From: Thermodesulfobacteriota bacterium
GTDB lineage: Bacteria; Desulfobacterota; QYQD01
Assembly: GCA_031082315.1 (NCBI GenBank)
Contig: JAVHLC010000004.1
Span: 62,001 to 126,000 of the forward strand
DNA: 64,000 nt
Direction of reading: 5' to 3'
In this document: positions 59,702 to 64,000 of the stretch, in pieces
Numbering within the stretch: position 1 is the stretch's first letter
How the letters are laid out: every line of letters starts with the position of its first letter
The notes under the pieces: model-generated
Seen by the model: the letters and a program-made list of their open reading frames with translations, nothing else
What the model was told of the DNA's origin: nothing
Database searches by the model: none
Program-made: the position numbers and the translations under genes

Positions 59702-60550
59702 TCAACCTTGACTATTCAAAACATCTTTCAAGAACTCCACTTGACTTAGGCCCTTTATCAGAGAAAATCCTCTTTCTGCTATTTCAGCCCTTAAGTGGTC
59801 TTCTTTCAAGTATGATACACAAGCGCTGATAATATTATCATAAGGCGCAAACACAAGACCCCCCTTCAATGGTCCTTCCAATTCTTCATCGTTACCCTTT
59901 TCAGAAACCACAAAACGCTTATTTGCCAAGAGATAGTATATACGACCGATTTCCAATACTTTTGATTCATAAAAATGGATATTCAAAACAATTTTAGATC
60001 TTGCTATATATTGGTCACGCGCATCACCATATACACCAAAGAGAGAACATACATTTAAACCCATATCCCGGAGTTTTTCTAAGATATATATTCTGCGTTC
60101 ATTAAGTGAGCCGTACCATAGAATATCTATATCTTCATTATTAGATGGGCGCATTTGCGTCAATTCCGGAACATAACCAATCCCACAATATTTTACATTT
60201 GTTATACCCAGCTTTTTCAATTCATCAATATTTCGCCTACTATAGTCCCACACATCATAAGAGCGGAGAAAATCAAGATATTTTTCATTTATCCATGGTG
60301 ATCCAAGCAGAATTTGTTCTAAATTATAAATAATCGAGGTGTCCGGAATATGAATATTACCAAGAGATGGAAGCAAATTGCTGCCTATGATAACCGGATA
60401 GTCTGTAATATTTGCGATATCCCGAACGATTGGGGCTTGATACCCAAGCTCACGAAAAGCGCAATTCAGACTAAGCGCTAAATAGTCAAATGCTTGACTG
60501 TGAACATAACCAGGTGGACTTACAACCCAGATGCAATATTTTTTAGCCAA
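59702..60550 (-). CDS. Putative glycosyltransferase, GT-B-like
   Basis: 282 residues, AT-rich. The C-terminal half resembles glycosyl-transferase 1-type folds: DIDILWYGSLNERRIYILEKL, ARSKIVLNIHFYESKVLEIGRIYYLLANKRFVVSEKG, GGLVFAPYDNIISACVSYL. The N-terminal half (YCIWVVSPPGYVHSQAFDYL) is less conserved. No signal peptide. It is the first gene of this minus-strand stretch. Function inferred from fold and context only. Confidence 0.72.
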   Translation of the reverse strand: MAKKYCIWVVSPPGYVHSQAFDYLALSLNCAFRELGYQAPIVRDIANITDYPVIIGSNLLPSLGNIHIPDTSIIYNLEQILLGSPWINEKYLDFLRSYDVWDYSRRNIDELKKLGITNVKYCGIGYVPELTQMRPSNNEDIDILWYGSLNERRIYILEKLRDMGLNVCSLFGVYGDARDQYIARSKIVLNIHFYESKVLEIGRIYYLLANKRFVVSEKGNDEELEGPLKGGLVFAPYDNIISACVSYLKEDHLRAEIAERGFSLIKGLSQVEFLKDVLNSQG

Positions 60551-60739
60551 TCTATCCCCTGTCTGAAAAGAACTTTGGCCCTAAGTTTAGCAACTTGTGT
60601 GCCAGAGGATATAAGATAGACAAATATGCATGATCTCAATGAGTTAGGCAAGCTGGTGATAACCCGGCAGGGGCAAATGACGTGGAAATACGGCCTTGTG
60701 GTAGGGGAAATAGTCATAATTTTGACGCTACAATAAGCA

Positions 60740-60768
60740 TTCAGCTATCAGCGGTCAGCTTTCAGCAA
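60740..60768. repeat. TCAGCNN tandem array (family G)
   Basis: Units TCAGCTA TCAGCGG TCAGCTT TCAGCAA, four direct copies with a different dinucleotide each time. It lies in the gap between the glycan island and the hdr operon. Confidence 0.75.
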
Positions 60769-60829
60769 ATAACGAAACCTAAAGGTTAGTGGACTTTCCC
60801 CACATTTTTATGGAAACCATTGTTCCTGA

Positions 60830-60975
60830 GCGTAACTTGCCGGAGCAGTGGGGCACCCTTCGAGGGCGAGCAGGAAGGGGAAAACCAGCCCTTTAGAGGC
60901 TGGACGGGGCAAGCCTTCCCCGCCTGCGAGTCCCGAAAGGGTCACTGCGCAGGCCGTGAAGCGAAGGGATGACGG
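60830..60975. other. GC-rich structured region, possible non-coding RNA or mobile-element relic
   Basis: In an otherwise AT-rich gap. Pairings seen: GCAGTG (60845-60850) with CACTGC (60943-60948); hairpin CCCTTCGAGGG (60856-60866); GCAGGAAGG (60870-60878) with CCTTCC and CCTGC (60914-60927); inner hairpin CCAGCC/GGCTGG (60885-60903); hairpin CCCGAAAGGG (60932-60941). Together they make a branched, junction-like fold. No open frame. I cannot match it to a known RNA family, and the strand is unclear. Confidence 0.45.
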
Positions 60976-61068
60976 CTTCCATTTCTAGAATGCAAAAATT
61001 GGATAAAAATTAACACGTTGAAATAATCTGCTGAGATTCTTTGAGGAAAGTCCTAAGCATTCTTATCA

Positions 61069-61097
61069 TTGACAAGGGACAGTCGATTTGTTAATCA
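61069..61097 (+). promoter_or_regulatory. Possible promoter of the hdr operon
   Basis: TTGACA at 61069-61074 is a perfect -35 box; 17 bp later TAATCA (61092-61097) is a poor -10. It is about 30 bp upstream of the first hdr start. Weak evidence beyond the -35. Confidence 0.4.
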
Positions 61098-61123
61098 AAT
61101 AAAGTTTGTGTATAGGAAATGCC

Positions 61124-61525
61124 GTGAAGATTATCCTGGGCAACTCACATCCACAGTCACTCTTTGCGCAGAAAATAGAGGCGCTCAGCGGGCAGAAACT
61201 CTTTGCCTGCTACCAGTGCGGCAAATGTTCCTCCGGCTGTCCCATGGCTGAATCCATGGACCTTCTGCCCAACCGGGTCATCAGGGAAGCGCAATTGAAT
61301 AATGGGCCTGTCCTTATGTCCTGCCGCGCGGTATGGTTTTGTTCCTCCTGCTTTGCCTGTTCGGTGCGCTGCCCCAAGGGGATAGATATAGCGAGGATCA
61401 TGGAGGCAGTGCGTACACTGCAAATGATGGACGGCAAGCCCATCACAGAGCAACCATCCTGTGAGGATACCGGGACTCTGCCTCAGATCGCCCTCGTCAG
61501 CCATTTCCGAAAATTTAATGTGTAG
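61124..61525 (+). CDS. hdrC: Heterodisulfide reductase subunit C-like protein
   Basis: 133 residues. Two 4Fe-4S motifs: CYQCGKCSSGCPMAE and CSSCFACSVRCPKGID, separated by about 30 residues, as in HdrC. It shuttles electrons between HdrA and HdrB. GTG 61124 with AGGAAA six bases upstream is preferred to the TTG at 61106. No membrane helix, so the soluble Hdr type. hdrB follows after 17 bp. Confidence 0.92.
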   Translation: MKIILGNSHPQSLFAQKIEALSGQKLFACYQCGKCSSGCPMAESMDLLPNRVIREAQLNNGPVLMSCRAVWFCSSCFACSVRCPKGIDIARIMEAVRTLQMMDGKPITEQPSCEDTGTLPQIALVSHFRKFNV

Positions 61526-61542
61526 TCAGGAGATAACCTTTC

Positions 61543-62421
61543 TTGCCTGAAGGTTTACGTGTAGGATATTTCCCCGGATGTACATTAAAAACCGACGCCC
61601 GTGACTTTGAGTCCTCCGCCCTGGCCGTAGCCGGGGCCCTGGGCATCGAAGTGGCCGAGCTAGGCCGCTGGAACTGCTGCGGTACGGTTTACTCCCTTGA
61701 TGCCGTAAATCTCATGCCCAGGCTGGCTTCCGTTCACAACCTCATCCGGGCAGAGGAAGAAGGCTTTTCTGAGATAATGACCCTCTGTTCCATGTGCTAT
61801 AACACCCTTAAGCGGACAAACAACCTTTTTACTTCAAAAAATAATGGTCTTGCGGCCATCAATGACTTCCTCTGTCTGAAGCCCGGCTACAGCGGCCGGG
61901 TAAAGATTTATCACTTCCTTGAATTCCTGCGGGAAAAGATAAAACCGGAACAGGTCAAAGACCTGGTGGTACGTCCCCTGGATAGCTTGGCCGTGGCCCC
62001 CTATTACGGGTGCCTGCTTCTCCGGCCAAAAGAGATGGCTATCGACGATCCCGAGAAACCGGAGATATTAACACCCTTCCTCTCGGCGCTCGGGGCGAAG
62101 GTAATAGATTTCCCTCTTAATAACGAATGCTGCGGCGCTTACCAGACTGCCATGCATCCGGAGGCCGTAGCCCGGCGGGCCTGCCGGATAATCAGTTCCG
62201 CGCAGTCCGAAGGCGCGGATATGATAGCCGTAAGCTGTCCCCTCTGTCACTATAACCTGTCCGCATTGCAAGGCATGGTGCGATCAACACATCCCGGTCT
62301 AAAGGCCATGCCCATTGTGTATTTTACCGAAATTATGGCCCAGGCTATGGAATTGGATTATAAAACAGAGGTAGAGGCAATTCCACGGGACGCGGAACCG
62401 GGACGGGAGGCCGTAAAATGA
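61543..62421 (+). CDS. hdrB: Heterodisulfide reductase subunit B-like protein
   Basis: 292 residues. Two CCG domains: YFPGCTLKTDARDFESSAL with GRWNCCGTVYS and CSMCYNTLK; then YYGCLLLRPKEM with NNECCGAYQT and CPLCHYNL. These bind the non-cubane clusters that reduce the disulfide substrate. Start TTG 61543 has AGGAG upstream. The stop overlaps the hdrA start as ATGA. In sulfate reducers and syntrophs such modules link to electron-bifurcating or flavin-based partners. Confidence 0.94.
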   Translation: MPEGLRVGYFPGCTLKTDARDFESSALAVAGALGIEVAELGRWNCCGTVYSLDAVNLMPRLASVHNLIRAEEEGFSEIMTLCSMCYNTLKRTNNLFTSKNNGLAAINDFLCLKPGYSGRVKIYHFLEFLREKIKPEQVKDLVVRPLDSLAVAPYYGCLLLRPKEMAIDDPEKPEILTPFLSALGAKVIDFPLNNECCGAYQTAMHPEAVARRACRIISSAQSEGADMIAVSCPLCHYNLSALQGMVRSTHPGLKAMPIVYFTEIMAQAMELDYKTEVEAIPRDAEPGREAVK

Positions 62422-64000
62422 CCCGCCTCGGCGTTTTTATATGTCACTGCGGAAAGAATATCGCCCGCACCGTGAATATAGAGGCCTTAAGGGAAAAGGT
62501 GTCAACCCTGCCCGATGTAGTTCTGGCCAAAGACTACCTCTATCTATGCAGCAAGCCCGGCCAGACCATGATTGCCGATGACATCCGCGAACACCGTCTG
62601 GACGGGGCGCTGGTTGCCGCCTGCAGCCCCAGGCTCCACGGGAAAACCTTTGCGCAAACCGCACAGCGGGCCGGCCTGAACCCTTATCTATTGGATATGG
62701 CCAACATACGGGAGCACTGTAGCTGGGTGCATATAGACGGGGCGGAAGGCACAGAGAAGGCCTTTTCTATCATCAAAGGAAGTCTGGGCCGACTGCGCTA
62801 TGCCGAACCGCTGGAGCCTTTCCAGAGCCCAGTAACTAAAAGGGTGCTCGTGATCGGGGGCGGCGTCGCCGGCATACAGGCCGCCCTGGATATAGCCAAC
62901 AGCGGCCACGAGGTCTATCTCGTGGAGAAATCGCCATCTCTGGGGGGACACATGGCCCAGTTGGGAGAGACCTTTCCCACGCTTGATTGTTCCTCCTGTA
63001 TCCTTACGCCCAGGATGGTAGAGGTAAGCCAGAACGAGTACGTCCATCTTTTCAGTTATGCCGAGGCAACCCGCGTCGAAGGTAACATCGGCCAGTTCCA
63101 GGTCACCGTGCGGCTGAGGCCCCGCTACGTGGATGAGACGCTCTGCACCGGTTGCGGCGACTGTGTGCCAACCTGCCCGGTGGTCGTACCCAATGAATTC
63201 GACCAGGGGCTGGGGGCCCGAAAGGCCGTTTATCTGCCCTTTCCGCAGGCCGTGCCCGCGGTCTATACCATTGACTGGGACGCCTGCCTCAACACCGATA
63301 AATTAATTATCTGTGAGAACTGCTATAAGAGCTGCGAGGCCAGGGCCATAAATTTCCTCATGGAGCCCCGGGAAATAACCTTCGAGGTGGGGGCCATCAT
63401 CCTGTCCACCGGCTATGAACTGATGCCCGTGGCCCATATCGGCGAATACGGAGGCGATGGGTATGAAGATGTGATCGACGGCCTGCAATTCGAACGCATG
63501 CTCTCGGCCTCCGGCCCCACCGGGGGCGTGGTGCGCCGGCCTTCCGACGGCCGCATCCCCCAAAACGTGGTCTTTGTCCAGTGTGCGGGTTCGCGCGACC
63601 CTGAACACGGAGTCCCCTACTGTTCAAAGGTCTGCTGCATGTACACGGCCAAGCAAGCCTTGCTGTATAAGCATGCAGTGCCGGACGGTCAGGCCTACGT
63701 ATTTTATATCGATATCCGTGCCGCCGGAAAGGGACACGAAGAATTTGTGCAAAAGGTCATGAGCGAGGAAAGAATTCTCTATCTGCGGGGTAAGGTCTCA
63801 AAGATCTTTAAGTCCGGCGATAAAATAGTGGTCTGGGGAGCAGACACCCTGTCCGGCCGTCAGGTAGAGATCGAGGCCGATCTGGTAGTGCTGGCCATGG
63901 CTGTTATCCCGTCGTCCGGCAGTCAGAAGCTGGCCCGTACCTTACACATAGCCAGCGACCTCGGCGGATTTTTTAGCGAGGCGCACCCCAAATTAGGACC
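62418..64000 (+). CDS. hdrA: Heterodisulfide reductase subunit A-like flavoprotein, 5' part
   Basis: Open from ATG 62418 to the window edge (about 527 codons). N-terminal iron-sulfur segment MTRLGVFICHCGKNIARTV; FAD-binding Rossmann VLVIGGGVAGIQAALDIANS with VEKSPSLGGHMAQL; Cys pair in TLDCSSCILTPRMVEV; 4Fe-4S motif CTGCGDCVPTCPV and CENCYKSCEARAINF; FAD second half from FVQCAGSRDPEHGVPYCSKVCCMYTAKQA. These are the hallmarks of HdrA, which bifurcates electrons between HdrBC and a ferredoxin-type acceptor. The 3' end is outside the window. Confidence 0.94.
   Translation, partial: MTRLGVFICHCGKNIARTVNIEALREKVSTLPDVVLAKDYLYLCSKPGQTMIADDIREHRLDGALVAACSPRLHGKTFAQTAQRAGLNPYLLDMANIREHCSWVHIDGAEGTEKAFSIIKGSLGRLRYAEPLEPFQSPVTKRVLVIGGGVAGIQAALDIANSGHEVYLVEKSPSLGGHMAQLGETFPTLDCSSCILTPRMVEVSQNEYVHLFSYAEATRVEGNIGQFQVTVRLRPRYVDETLCTGCGDCVPTCPVVVPNEFDQGLGARKAVYLPFPQAVPAVYTIDWDACLNTDKLIICENCYKSCEARAINFLMEPREITFEVGAIILSTGYELMPVAHIGEYGGDGYEDVIDGLQFERMLSASGPTGGVVRRPSDGRIPQNVVFVQCAGSRDPEHGVPYCSKVCCMYTAKQALLYKHAVPDGQAYVFYIDIRAAGKGHEEFVQKVMSEERILYLRGKVSKIFKSGDKIVVWGADTLSGRQVEIEADLVVLAMAVIPSSGSQKLARTLHIASDLGGFFSEAHPKLG

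Noticed and set aside
60520-60717. 65-codon minus-strand frame upstream of the GT at 59.7 kb
   Set aside because: No ribosome-binding site or family features; overlaps the start of the next gene.

Overview
The window looks like a chromosome segment of a motile, Gram-negative, anaerobic bacterium, most likely a deltaproteobacterium (Desulfobacterota). Support: an hdrCBA-type heterodisulfide reductase operon, a rich set of HDOD, HD-GYP and hybrid-kinase signalling proteins, a PTS reduced to HPr and Enzyme I, family 9 (heptosyltransferase-like) glycosyltransferases, and both sigma-28- and sigma-54-type promoters. The lineage is an inference; no rRNA, tRNA or CRISPR was seen.

Layout. 0-3.3 kb: end of an L25-type ribosomal protein gene and pth, a membrane iron-sulfur protein with a 43-residue CXXC partner, a thiamine-binding-like protein and two small proteins. 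3.3-6.2 kb: ptsI, ptsH, rsmI (minus strand). 6.5-20.8 kb: motility and signalling block (HDOD, HD-GYP, motAB, hybrid kinases, CheZ, PilZ, response regulators, FliT-like, fliS). 20.8-26.3 kb: fliD, flaG, flagellin. 26.5-60.6 kb: a minus-strand surface/flagellin glycosylation island. It holds Maf/DUF115 proteins, GT2-TPR and GT9 glycosyltransferases and what looks like a complete pseudaminic acid pathway (pseB, pseC, pseF fused to an aminotransferase, pseG fused to an acetyltransferase, pseI). A PseA/WbuX-type amidotransferase with dedicated HisH/HisF paralogues and a formyltransferase-like protein are also present. The likely output is an acetamidino- and possibly formyl-decorated pseudaminic acid placed on flagellin. 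61.1-64 kb: hdrC-hdrB-hdrA on the plus strand, cut by the window edge.

The most unusual feature is a set of dispersed short tandem arrays. Each family has a 7-9 bp unit built from a constant core and a changing dinucleotide: CCGTTNN (A), GTTCANN (B), AACNCGN (C), CTTTGNN (E), TTCCTGNN (F, 8 bp), TCAGCNN (G), CTCTGTGNN (H, 9 bp). Arrays usually come as inverted pairs around a short loop. In four places the loop is a small gene: three GxxExxY proteins and one S23/IVP four-helix-bundle protein. Arrays also form the last codons and stop of at least eight genes, and are inserted in frame inside pseC (three times) and pseG. This looks like a REP/REPIN-like mobile repeat system whose autonomous members would carry GxxExxY or S23 genes; the mobility is my inference.

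Two copies of an IS200/IS605-type non-autonomous element are also present. One interrupts a GxxExxY gene, and removing exactly 110 bp restores a 121-codon frame.
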